DNA of 64,000 nucleotides, from contig NZ_FNLB01000006.1 in the NCBI RefSeq assembly GCF_900104145.1, forward strand, positions 3,784,501 through 3,848,500, given 5' to 3'. Origin of the DNA: Pseudovibrio sp. Tun.PSC04-5.I4 (GTDB lineage: Bacteria > Pseudomonadota > Alphaproteobacteria > Rhizobiales > Stappiaceae). Shown one piece after another: positions 7,873-16,709 of this stretch (its first letter is position 1; every line of letters starts with the position of its first letter). Position numbers and translations under genes: made by a program. The notes under the pieces were generated by a model, which ran no database searches, was not told the origin of the DNA, and was given only the letters and a program-made list of their open reading frames with translations.

Positions 7873-10800
7873 ATGTCTAATTATAATCCCAGCAGTTTTG
7901 GCACAGATACAAGTATCGTCGGGCAACAAGATAATGATCTCGTTGAGGAGGATCGCATTGAGCACAATGGTGTTAGCAGTGCTGACGTTCTCAATAATGA
8001 TAGCTTGGAGCAAACAGTCGAGGTGAACCAAGATGCGGCTGTTGATGCAATAGCCGAAGCTGGAAATGGTATTGACGATATCAATGGAGCGCTTGCTGTT
8101 GGTGATGACCTTACAATTGATGCGAGTTCATCTGCGTCAGCCAACGGACAAGGTGTTGCCCTTGCATTTGACCAGGGCCTTGCGACGGGTGCGAACCAAC
8201 AGAGCAATGATGTTTCCGGTGGTGTGACAGGTGGAAATTTTGATGCCTCCTCCATTGGAGGAGATGGTTCCGGTATCAATGCTCATCAAACGGGAGTAGG
8301 TGGTTTTGGAAACGATACGGATACTCTTGTTGACGTGACCCAATCCAATATCGCTACTGATATTGACAGTCTTGAAAATGTGACAGTCACAAATATTGGG
8401 AGTGTTACTCAGGACGTCGACGTTACAGCTGGCGATGCCGATTCCGGCAACGGCATAGTCTCTGGCCTCCCAATTGGCGCTGGAGGAGCTGGTGGAAGTG
8501 TTGGTGATGACGAGAACATTAGCGGTTCAACTGCTGCACAAGCGGATGCTGTTGGTTTAGCGAGAAGCTTTAATCAAACACTTCAGACCGGCAACAATAT
8601 GCAAGGCAATAGCGTTGACTTGTCGATCACTGGTTCAGATGTGGATGCCTCTGGCGCTGGCGGATCTGGTGCAGCTGCTGTCGTCGGCGGAGCAGACTTC
8701 ACTTCCGGGAACTCTGACACCAATACCCTAAGCACTGTAGAGCAGTCGAATGTGCTGAATGATGGTGTTTCCAGCAGCTTTGGTGGCGGTAATACTGATG
8801 GCGCGATTGATACTCCCGAAGTTGCTAACTTTGGTGGTGTGGAGCAGGAAGTAACCGCAAATGCTGGTGATGCGGAAAGTCAGGATGGGATTTCCTCTGC
8901 GACCCACATTGGGACTTCTGGCCTCGTTTCTGGTGACGGTAATGTTGCGGGCAGTTCAGCTGCGTCTGCGTCTGCCAGTGCTGTTGGTGTTAGTTTTCAG
9001 CAAGATATAACAGTTGGCAGCAATGTGCAGTCGAATGCAGCGAGCCTTGATATTACTGGCACGGGCGTCGGTCAGGCTACTTCTGGTGAAGATGGGGCCA
9101 CTGCCAGTGTTCAGGTGGGAGTTGGAATTGGTCCGTTTTTGCCTGAATCTGAAACTGATAGTACGGCAGATTTTGACCAGACTAACACTGCGTATGACCG
9201 CGATGCTGTTCTGAAACCAGATGTCGCCAATCAAGGGGACCTAACCCAAACTATTAGCGCACTCGGCGATACTGCGACGGCTGGTGATGGCATCGAAATG
9301 ACCGGAGGAGCTCTTGGAGCGACTGACGTTCTTGATGACAGTTCCGTAACTGGCTCTACGTTTGCCAAGGCAGACGCATTGGGTGTCGCTGCCGGTTTTG
9401 AGCAGAACATAACAACTGGTGGTAATGCGCAAGGCAATGCTTCGGAACTAAATATTACGGGTGCAAATCAGGTCACTGCATCCGCGGGTGAAGACGGTGC
9501 AATTGCCACTCTGGATGCGAGTGCTGATACCTCGGTACCGTTTGCAAGCGGTGACCACTTAACCGACACCAATACTGAGAGTAATCAGAGCAATCGGCTT
9601 GGTGATAGAGACACTGTACGTGATGCAGATGTGCGAAACCACAATGATAGCACTCAGGAAGTTACCGCGGATGGTGGCAGAGCCGAAGCTGGAGATGGCA
9701 TTTACTTAGATTCAGGCTCTTCCGGGACAGTTGGCAGCAACTATGAGCTTGGTGGTAGCGCAGACGTTTCTGCAGATGCACAAGGCGTTGCTCAGTCCTT
9801 CAACCAGTCACTGACAACGGGGGCAAACTCACAGGGTAACTCTGCAGAGGTCTCCGTGACGGGTGCGGAAATGACAGCAGCTGTCGCTGGTGAGGATAAT
9901 GCAGGTGACCCGCTCAGCGTGAGTTTGATGGGCGGCAATGGTGATGTTGATACCAATTCGGACGTCTCTTATTCTCAAGAAAATGAGATGTTTGAAGGGG
10001 ATCGGTTGCTCAACCCTGCTGTTGTCAATCGTGGCGGAACTGAGGCCGAGCAGACTGTAACAGTTGTTGGTGGTGATGCGACTGCAGGCGATGGAATTGA
10101 GGCACTTGGTGGAAATCTTGGTCCTTTAACAGTAGGTGACGATAGTTCAATTTCTGGCAGTACATCCGCTAGTGCAGATGGTATGGGTGCTGCGAACGCC
10201 TTCAGCCAGACACAGAAGACTGGTGGAAACGCTCAATCCAACGCTGTTGATGTTGAAATTGCTGGCGGGAATAAAGCCCTTGCTGTGGCGGGTGAAAGCG
10301 GAGCATCAACTGGATCTACTGCCGGAACGTCTGCGGACCACGAAACCACAACGGTTTCCCTTGGCGAGCAAAACAACCTGTTGGGTGACGTAGACAGCAT
10401 CCGTCAAGCAAAAGTTACCAATAACGGCGACAGTTCTCAAAATGTGGACGTCGATGGAGGAACTGCCAGTGCAGGTGCTGGTATCATTCAGTCAGGTAGC
10501 AGCTCTGGTGAAATTGGTGGAAATGAGAGTATTTCCGGTTCAAGCTCTGCGTCTGCAGACGCAACCGCCGTTGCACAATCCTTCACTCAGACGCAGCTCA
10601 CTGGTGGAAACGTACAAACGAACTCCGCCGCTGTTTCGGTGACGGGTGCCGATGTTAATATTGCATCTGCTGGTGAACACAATGCGGCAGTAGATGGTGT
10701 TTGGGCTGGAACGACGAACACCAATAGCCTTTCAGGCGGATTACAGTCCAACACAGCCTATGATAACGATACTCTCCGGAATTCTGATGTTAGAAATAAT

Positions 10801-12735
10801 GATGTTTCCAAACAGGATGTAACTGCCGAAGGTGGTAGTGCAACTGCTGGAGATGGCATTGCATCCATTTTTGCAGGTCAGGTTGGTGCTGATGGAGGAC
10901 CTGGTGTTGCGGAAGACAGCAGCATTAGTGGTCTTTCAAACGCTGGTGCGGATGCAGCAGCAGCTTCCTCCTCTTTTGAGCAAGTTATCAGCTCAGGCAG
11001 CAACGGGCAGGGCAACTTTTACGATACCAATATCGTGGGAGCTAACTCTGGAACCGCTGTTTCTGGTGAGAATAATGCTGAGCTTGGGCAATTTGGTCAA
11101 GCAGTTGCAGCTGGTCAGTCTGATACAGACACTGCTGCTGGAGCGTGGCAAGAAAACCTACTTGGTGATCAGGATACTCTGCTTGATGCGGATGTCATTA
11201 ACAACGGTGAAGTTGAACAGATCGTTACGGCCACAGGTGGCACAGCAACATCTGGAGCCGGCATAAGTGTTGATGATGCCGCTGGTGATGTTGGCACCTC
11301 GCATGTTGGGGATGACAGTTCAATCACCGGAATTACCAATGCCAGTGCTGATGCTTCGGCGTCTGCATCTGCCATGAACCAGAAACTGTATTCTGGTGGG
11401 AATGTACAGAGCAATGACGTTAATCTGAGTGTGACTGGTGGGAGCAGTAATGTTCAATCTGCTGGTGAAGACTCTGATGTGGTGTTCGCATCTGTAACTG
11501 GTTCTGGTCCTTCGGGAAATGGCGGCATTGACTCTACAAACTCGCTGCTTGGTGGGTATCAGAGCAACACCATTTATGATGGCGATACCATTACAGATGC
11601 TGATGTAGTGAACAATACTGATGACGTTTATCAGGAAGTCACTGCAACAGGCGGCACTGCAAATGCTGGTTATGATGGTGGGGGCCATACTGGCGGGATT
11701 GACGGAGCTGATCTGAACGGTGCTGGTGATGTTGGTGACAACGCCTCTGTAACCGGAAAGGCTTTGTCGTCTGCTGACGCAACAGCCGAAGCCTCCGTTT
11801 TCAATCAGGTGATCTCCACTGGTGGCAACACTCAGGTTAACAGTGCCGATGTTGAGATTGTTGGAGACAACAAGAACGTCATCTCTGTTGGCGATGACAG
11901 CAGCAATACAGCTACGAATTCCATCCGTACTGGTACAGTTGCCGGCAACGCTGATAGCCTCGCTTTGTTCTCACAAACCAATACTGCCGGTGACGTTGAT
12001 CTCATTAATCAAGCTGATGTCGAGAACTTTGGCGACTTTGAGCAAACCGTCTCTGCTTATGGTGGAGAAGCAAACTCAGGTGATGGTATTGCTGATCATT
12101 CAGGCAATAGCTCCAGTGTTGGTGGCGATGTTGGTGATGATTATACAGTCACCGCTGAAGTTGTAGCATCTGCGGATGCCACGGCGACAGCGTCGGCCTT
12201 TAATCAGAACCTGTATTCAGGTGGTAACAAGCAGGTCAACTCTACTGAGCTGGATGTAACTGGCCAAAACGATACTTTTCTCTTTACGGGAGAAGATGAT
12301 GGTCTTGGTGCGCTGGATATTACTCCCACAGGTACACCTGATCCAATAAGCGGTGGTCCTTTTGGTGTCCTGGACGCTAACGGAACCGACACCATTTATG
12401 GGGTGGAGCAAGCTAACGCATTGTATGATCAGGATACGATCACAAATGTGGGAGTGCATAACCAGGGTGAGTTCACTCAAACCGTAACCGCAGAAGGTGG
12501 CGAATCCTTTGCGGGTGACGGCATCTATGATGCAGAAAACATTTACGACTTCGGCACAGGTGATGATTACAGCGTGACAGCTTCTACAGCTGCGACTGCT
12601 GATGCGCTGGGTGTGGCAAATGCCTTCAACCAGACAATCGTTATGGGTGCGAACGTTCAAGCCAATGCGGTTGATGTCAACGTCGTCGGTGGTTCTTCCA
12701 CGGTCAATGTTGTTGGTGAAGACGACCTCGCATAA
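7873..12735 (+). CDS. Giant repeat protein, 12 tandem ~134-aa repeats, putative type I secretion substrate
   Basis: A 1,620-residue acidic protein, very rich in Gly, Ala, Ser, Asp, Asn, Thr and Val, with almost no Cys and no N-terminal signal peptide. It is built of twelve degenerate repeats. The marker motif (T/S)-G-x-N-x-Q-x-N begins at residues 105, 239, 381, 515, 649, 783, 910, 1041, 1174, 1316, 1449 and 1591, a period of 127-142 residues (mode 134). Each unit also has a Q-x-N-x-x-x-D-x-D segment, a V-x-N-x-G...Q-x-V line, an A-G-D-G-I motif, an S-x-S-A-S-A-D-A line and an A-G-E motif. No RTX nonapeptides are seen. The ATG has GGAG 5 bases upstream. The adjacent type I exporter and adaptor suggest secretion. 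A beta-solenoid or amyloid-like adhesin or matrix fibre is my inference; I recognise no named family. Confidence 0.85.
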   Translation: MSNYNPSSFGTDTSIVGQQDNDLVEEDRIEHNGVSSADVLNNDSLEQTVEVNQDAAVDAIAEAGNGIDDINGALAVGDDLTIDASSSASANGQGVALAFDQGLATGANQQSNDVSGGVTGGNFDASSIGGDGSGINAHQTGVGGFGNDTDTLVDVTQSNIATDIDSLENVTVTNIGSVTQDVDVTAGDADSGNGIVSGLPIGAGGAGGSVGDDENISGSTAAQADAVGLARSFNQTLQTGNNMQGNSVDLSITGSDVDASGAGGSGAAAVVGGADFTSGNSDTNTLSTVEQSNVLNDGVSSSFGGGNTDGAIDTPEVANFGGVEQEVTANAGDAESQDGISSATHIGTSGLVSGDGNVAGSSAASASASAVGVSFQQDITVGSNVQSNAASLDITGTGVGQATSGEDGATASVQVGVGIGPFLPESETDSTADFDQTNTAYDRDAVLKPDVANQGDLTQTISALGDTATAGDGIEMTGGALGATDVLDDSSVTGSTFAKADALGVAAGFEQNITTGGNAQGNASELNITGANQVTASAGEDGAIATLDASADTSVPFASGDHLTDTNTESNQSNRLGDRDTVRDADVRNHNDSTQEVTADGGRAEAGDGIYLDSGSSGTVGSNYELGGSADVSADAQGVAQSFNQSLTTGANSQGNSAEVSVTGAEMTAAVAGEDNAGDPLSVSLMGGNGDVDTNSDVSYSQENEMFEGDRLLNPAVVNRGGTEAEQTVTVVGGDATAGDGIEALGGNLGPLTVGDDSSISGSTSASADGMGAANAFSQTQKTGGNAQSNAVDVEIAGGNKALAVAGESGASTGSTAGTSADHETTTVSLGEQNNLLGDVDSIRQAKVTNNGDSSQNVDVDGGTASAGAGIIQSGSSSGEIGGNESISGSSSASADATAVAQSFTQTQLTGGNVQTNSAAVSVTGADVNIASAGEHNAAVDGVWAGTTNTNSLSGGLQSNTAYDNDTLRNSDVRNNDVSKQDVTAEGGSATAGDGIASIFAGQVGADGGPGVAEDSSISGLSNAGADAAAASSSFEQVISSGSNGQGNFYDTNIVGANSGTAVSGENNAELGQFGQAVAAGQSDTDTAAGAWQENLLGDQDTLLDADVINNGEVEQIVTATGGTATSGAGISVDDAAGDVGTSHVGDDSSITGITNASADASASASAMNQKLYSGGNVQSNDVNLSVTGGSSNVQSAGEDSDVVFASVTGSGPSGNGGIDSTNSLLGGYQSNTIYDGDTITDADVVNNTDDVYQEVTATGGTANAGYDGGGHTGGIDGADLNGAGDVGDNASVTGKALSSADATAEASVFNQVISTGGNTQVNSADVEIVGDNKNVISVGDDSSNTATNSIRTGTVAGNADSLALFSQTNTAGDVDLINQADVENFGDFEQTVSAYGGEANSGDGIADHSGNSSSVGGDVGDDYTVTAEVVASADATATASAFNQNLYSGGNKQVNSTELDVTGQNDTFLFTGEDDGLGALDITPTGTPDPISGGPFGVLDANGTDTIYGVEQANALYDQDTITNVGVHNQGEFTQTVTAEGGESFAGDGIYDAENIYDFGTGDDYSVTASTAATADALGVANAFNQTIVMGANVQANAVDVNVVGGSSTVNVVGEDDLA

Positions 12736-12748
12736 CGCTTCCAAACAA

Positions 12749-12784
12749 GACCTGCGCGGAGAGTTTCGCGTAGGTCGTTTTATA
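12749..12784 (+). terminator. Hairpin terminator or attenuator after the giant repeat gene
   Basis: Stem GACCTGCGCG / CGCGTAGGTC (one G-T wobble), 8-base loop, then GTTTTATAT. It lies 13 bases after the repeat-protein stop and before the next gene on the same strand, so it may make the repeat protein mRNA more abundant than the downstream exporter mRNA. Confidence 0.7.
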
Positions 12785-12812
12785 TATCCACATGACATTG
12801 CTAGGATATTTC

Positions 12813-14756
12813 ATGCTTTCGCAGGCTATAAATGAGTTGAGCTGGCATTTCCTCGGTTACATGAAGTTAATCGAGGCCCTTGCTACTGCTGAACAGAGCT
12901 ACGATGAAGCCTGGTTTGCTAAAGACACGATCGTGATTACGCCGATTGAAGTGGTTTACTCACGAGCTGCCGCTGCTGATTTGCCCTATGAAAAATTCTA
13001 TAATCTCCCTTCTTTGTTACCCGAGTTGGGAGTGTCACACTTACCTAGCCTTCCATACTCAATTGAAGCGTTTCTCAATGCGCCAGATTTTGCACTCCCG
13101 CCCGATCTATCTCTGTTTAATGACGCAGGCGGACCGGAAAATGTGCAAGGTGGAGATCTCTCGCTATCTCTGGACTTCACATATTCAATTACGCTCACCT
13201 ACCAAGATATTTTTGCTCCCAACATGGAGATAAGGCTTTCGCAGGCGAATGCTTTGACAGATGATGACTTGCTTCTTTCGAAGAGTGAGTTTGGTGACAG
13301 TATCCCAGAGAGCGTCGCTGATGCGCTGCTGGATCAACTTCTTGAAGTTGCGAATGACATCAATCTTGAGCTTCTGGATCAGGTGTTTGAGGGTGATGCC
13401 CAAAGTGCTGCGGATGCAATTGGAGAAGAGCTGGTTCAACGCTTTGAGGATGACGCTCCCAATCCATCCTTCACGCTCGGTGAGAATATTGGAGAGCTGC
13501 CTGAAAAAAAGGTTGATGACGACAGTTCTGAAGAAGATGAGCCTACATCTGACAGCAGTTATGTAACCACGGGTGATAATGAGGCGGTCAACGTCGCTTC
13601 CATTGTTGATCTGAGTGAGTTGCAATGCTCGACTGTGGTAATGGGCGACTACTACGCCACAAATTCGATTATTCAAACCAACCTCTATTATGGCCCAACT
13701 GATCAACCTTCTGAGGTTGCGACAGGGCAGGGATTGGCTGAGACCATTGTTTATAATGATGCGGACGTTACCACTGAGGGTGAGTACCTCATCTCTTCCA
13801 ATATCACCTCTGACAATCCTGATTATTCCTTTAGCGTGGATGTGGTGAACGGCAATTTTTATGATCTCAATATTATTAGCCAGCAGAACTATCTTTCAGA
13901 TAATGACAGTGTTTCCTACGAGTTAAACAGCAATGGCTACTATGTGGGAACGGGTGATAATACACAGGTCAACGCCGCTCAAACTATTGATAGCATTCAG
14001 AATTATGATGTCATTGTGGTTTTAGGAAATTATTATGACATCAACTACATCAGTCAGAAAAACATTCTGCTGGATTCCGATTTTGTTTATGCCACGGGTG
14101 CCCCTATTGATGCTATCGGCCAGCATAATATCTTGACCAATGAAGGCACCATCAAGAACATTGGTGGTGGTTCATTGATGAAGCCTATGACCTCCGAGGT
14201 TAACGGGTTGGTCGATGCAATGGGCGATAGAGATAGCGAGTATGAATACACTGCCTCGTCAGCCTCTGACGGCCTACCAATTCTTCCAAGTACTGATCTG
14301 AAAGTCCTCTACATTACTGGTGATTATTACCAGATCAACGCTATTGAGCAGCTGAATATTCTCTCCGATGCTGATTACGTAAAAATCCTTGAAGATCAAG
14401 GGAGTGACGGTACGGTCACTCAGGTCATAAATGGTGAGGAAGTTGACGTTGATGGCAATGGATATTTGGACACATCCAGCAACAAAACGGCCAATGAAGC
14501 AACAATCATTGATTACGACAGTCAGTCAGGTTTTCAATATCTGGATGGTGCGTACTCGGAGGAAGACATCGTGATCAAGGTCAATGTTGTTATCTCTGAT
14601 GAAGACGATCTTGAAACAGCTTTGAATGGCAATACGGATTTTGTCACTGAAATTGTAGCATTTACCGGCGGTGATAGTGCTGTCGATGCCGATATTACTC
14701 CTGCATTTATTCCGTATGCGGGAGAAACGGACATGTTCTCCGACATAATTACTTAA
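12813..14756 (+). CDS. Second repeat protein of the locus, shares motifs with the giant protein
   Basis: A 647-residue acidic protein without signal peptide or RTX repeats. An N-terminal region (1-235) is unlike the rest. After an Asp/Glu/Ser linker, four G-(D/N)-(Y/F)-Y motifs start at residues 278, 347, 405 and 503, each followed by I-x-Q-x-N and, in the last three, an L-x-D-x-D element (for example ISQKNILLDSD). TGDNxxVN segments also occur. The Q-x-N...D-x-D and G-x-N-x-Q-x-N elements echo those of the upstream protein, so the two are probably related partners. The C-terminus (ETDMFSDIIT) is acidic-hydrophobic, as in some type I signals. Start ATG 12813 has AGGA 6 bases upstream; ATG 12792 is an alternative. 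Likely role: co-secreted partner, anchor or nucleator (inference). Confidence 0.8.
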   Translation: MLSQAINELSWHFLGYMKLIEALATAEQSYDEAWFAKDTIVITPIEVVYSRAAAADLPYEKFYNLPSLLPELGVSHLPSLPYSIEAFLNAPDFALPPDLSLFNDAGGPENVQGGDLSLSLDFTYSITLTYQDIFAPNMEIRLSQANALTDDDLLLSKSEFGDSIPESVADALLDQLLEVANDINLELLDQVFEGDAQSAADAIGEELVQRFEDDAPNPSFTLGENIGELPEKKVDDDSSEEDEPTSDSSYVTTGDNEAVNVASIVDLSELQCSTVVMGDYYATNSIIQTNLYYGPTDQPSEVATGQGLAETIVYNDADVTTEGEYLISSNITSDNPDYSFSVDVVNGNFYDLNIISQQNYLSDNDSVSYELNSNGYYVGTGDNTQVNAAQTIDSIQNYDVIVVLGNYYDINYISQKNILLDSDFVYATGAPIDAIGQHNILTNEGTIKNIGGGSLMKPMTSEVNGLVDAMGDRDSEYEYTASSASDGLPILPSTDLKVLYITGDYYQINAIEQLNILSDADYVKILEDQGSDGTVTQVINGEEVDVDGNGYLDTSSNKTANEATIIDYDSQSGFQYLDGAYSEEDIVIKVNVVISDEDDLETALNGNTDFVTEIVAFTGGDSAVDADITPAFIPYAGETDMFSDIIT

Positions 14757-14778
14757 TAGAGGTTTATAGAGAGAATAG

Positions 14779-16680
14779 ATGTTTAAATTTCGTCTAGCCA
14801 ATAAGAGAAGCGACCAGAAATCTCGGCAAATAACTAGAGTGTTGTTGGCGAAAGATGCACTACAGGGGCGTCTGAAAGGTGAGTGGTTCACCAAACAAAT
14901 TGGAAGATTTACGCCAAAGAAAAATGATGGTCCTAATGAGGATATCGATTTCCGTAGGTTGATGCAGAATGGGCTTGGGCAGGCGAAGTTAAACCTGATG
15001 TTTGTTGGCTTTTTTTCCTTTTGTGCCAGCCTTCTCATTTTATCGGTACCGATTTATTTATTCCAGATTTCCGACCGTGTTCTCACAAGCAGAAGTATTG
15101 ATACGCTCGTCATGTTGACCACTATTGTGATTGGCTTGGTCCTTGCTCATGTCCTGTTGGATATGTTTCGGCGCTTCATGCTGATGCGTGTTGCTGTTGA
15201 TGTTGAAACGCGCCTTGGCGGACCGGTTTTAAGTGCTGCGGCTCGCGCATCCCACAACGGAAGTAGTCAGGAGTTTCAAGCGCTTTCAGATTTACAACAG
15301 CTGCGTAGTTTTTTGACTGGCTCGGTTCTGCTGACCATGATGGATGCTCCGGTCGCTCCAATTTATCTTCTGGTTGTTTATTTGGTACATCCTCATTTGG
15401 GGCTGATCGTCACCACTACAATTTTGCTGTTGCTGGTCTTGGCTCGTGTGAACCAAAAACTGACCGCTATTCCATTTGCAAAAGCAAACGCCTTTTCTTC
15501 GCGTGCCAATTTGCAGGCGGAAGCTATGGCCAGAAATGCGCAGGTCATGAATGCCATGGGTATGATCCCCGAGGGGGTTATCATTTGGGGCAAGGAGACT
15601 GCGGAATCTCTGAAGGCGCAGATCATTGGTCAGGACCGGAATGTCCTGATTTCCGCGGCGTCAAAGTTCATTCGCCTTTCCACGCAAATCACCATGCTGG
15701 GGTGGGGCGCTTGGCTTGCGCTTTCCAATGAAATTACTGGCGGCATGATTATCGCTGCCTCGATTATTGGCGGGCGTGCTTTGGCTCCTGTTGAAGGTAT
15801 TATTGATGGGTGGAAAAGCTATGTCGGCGCCAAAAGTGCTTATGCGCGCATATACAAGCTGCTGCACACGTCTCCACTCAATGTGCATAGGCTGAGACTG
15901 CCTAACCCAATTGGGCGGTTGAGTGTTGAGCGCTTGTTGTACGTTCCACCGCCAAACAAGCGGGTTATCTTAAACGGTGTTTCATTTCAGCTGACACCGG
16001 GAGACTCCCTAGCCGTAGTTGGCGCATCCGGCTCTGGCAAAAGCACCCTTGGCAAGATGTTGGTTGGTTCCCTTATTCCAACTGCCGGTAACGTCCGTTT
16101 GGACATGATGGATTTGAGAAACTGGGACAGTCGGCAGCTTGGCGAGAATATTGGTTACCTACCGCAGGATGTTCAGCTTTTTCCGGGGTCGATTAAAGAG
16201 AACATCGCTCGCATGAATAAGGAGGCTAAGGACGATGATGTCTTCAAGGCCGCTCAAATGGCCGATATTCATGAGATGGTTTCGCAATTCTCACAGGGCT
16301 ATGAAACGCAGGTCGCCATGGATGGAGCGCCTTTGTCCGGCGGGCAGCGTCAACGCATTGGATTGGCGCGTGCGTTCTATAATAGCCCGCGGTTGCTGGT
16401 GCTTGATGAGCCCAACTCCAATCTTGACACTACTGGAGAAATTGCGCTGGCGCAGGCACTGGAGCACGCCAAACAAGATGGCATGACGGTTATTGCCATA
16501 ACTCAGCGGCCAGCTCTGCTGCGGTGCGTTGATAAAATCATGATGTTGAAAGACGGAACCGTGTCTGCGTTTGGCAGCCGGGATGAGGTGATGCCGTTGA
16601 TTACCGGGAAGCGACCGGAGCTGACACGCCGCCCGACTGTTGCGGGGCAAAACATGCCCGTGGCTCAGCCTGCTGAATAG
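14779..16680 (+). CDS. Type I secretion ABC exporter (PrtD family)
   Basis: A 633-residue inner-membrane exporter. A roughly 60-residue basic N-terminal extension precedes the transmembrane domain (about 75-365, with the family's VPIYLFQISDRVLTS segment), followed by the nucleotide-binding domain. Walker A GASGSGKST starts at residue 415, the Q-loop is YLPQDVQLF, the signature LSGGQRQR starts at 519 and Walker B is LLVLDEPNS. There is no C39 peptidase domain, so substrates would carry uncleaved C-terminal signals. The H-loop reads ITQRP with Gln576, where the family normally has His. The gene starts 22 bases after the second repeat gene and is followed by the HlyD-type adaptor. The outer-membrane TolC-type channel is not in the window. 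Confidence 0.92.
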   Translation: MFKFRLANKRSDQKSRQITRVLLAKDALQGRLKGEWFTKQIGRFTPKKNDGPNEDIDFRRLMQNGLGQAKLNLMFVGFFSFCASLLILSVPIYLFQISDRVLTSRSIDTLVMLTTIVIGLVLAHVLLDMFRRFMLMRVAVDVETRLGGPVLSAAARASHNGSSQEFQALSDLQQLRSFLTGSVLLTMMDAPVAPIYLLVVYLVHPHLGLIVTTTILLLLVLARVNQKLTAIPFAKANAFSSRANLQAEAMARNAQVMNAMGMIPEGVIIWGKETAESLKAQIIGQDRNVLISAASKFIRLSTQITMLGWGAWLALSNEITGGMIIAASIIGGRALAPVEGIIDGWKSYVGAKSAYARIYKLLHTSPLNVHRLRLPNPIGRLSVERLLYVPPPNKRVILNGVSFQLTPGDSLAVVGASGSGKSTLGKMLVGSLIPTAGNVRLDMMDLRNWDSRQLGENIGYLPQDVQLFPGSIKENIARMNKEAKDDDVFKAAQMADIHEMVSQFSQGYETQVAMDGAPLSGGQRQRIGLARAFYNSPRLLVLDEPNSNLDTTGEIALAQALEHAKQDGMTVIAITQRPALLRCVDKIMMLKDGTVSAFGSRDEVMPLITGKRPELTRRPTVAGQNMPVAQPAE

Positions 16681-16709
16681 ATTCTATCCATTATTGTTTG
16701 GTGATTTTA

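Noticed and set aside
7617..7880. Open frame of 87 codons just before the giant repeat gene
   Set aside because: It has no ribosome binding site or recognisable sequence, overlaps the start of the repeat gene and lies in probable leader DNA.
7873..12735. RTX calcium-binding repeats or a CRISPR-like DNA repeat array in the giant gene
   Set aside because: No GGxGxDxxx nonapeptides are seen. The repeats are conserved at protein level, about 400 bp long and in frame, not short identical DNA repeats with spacers.
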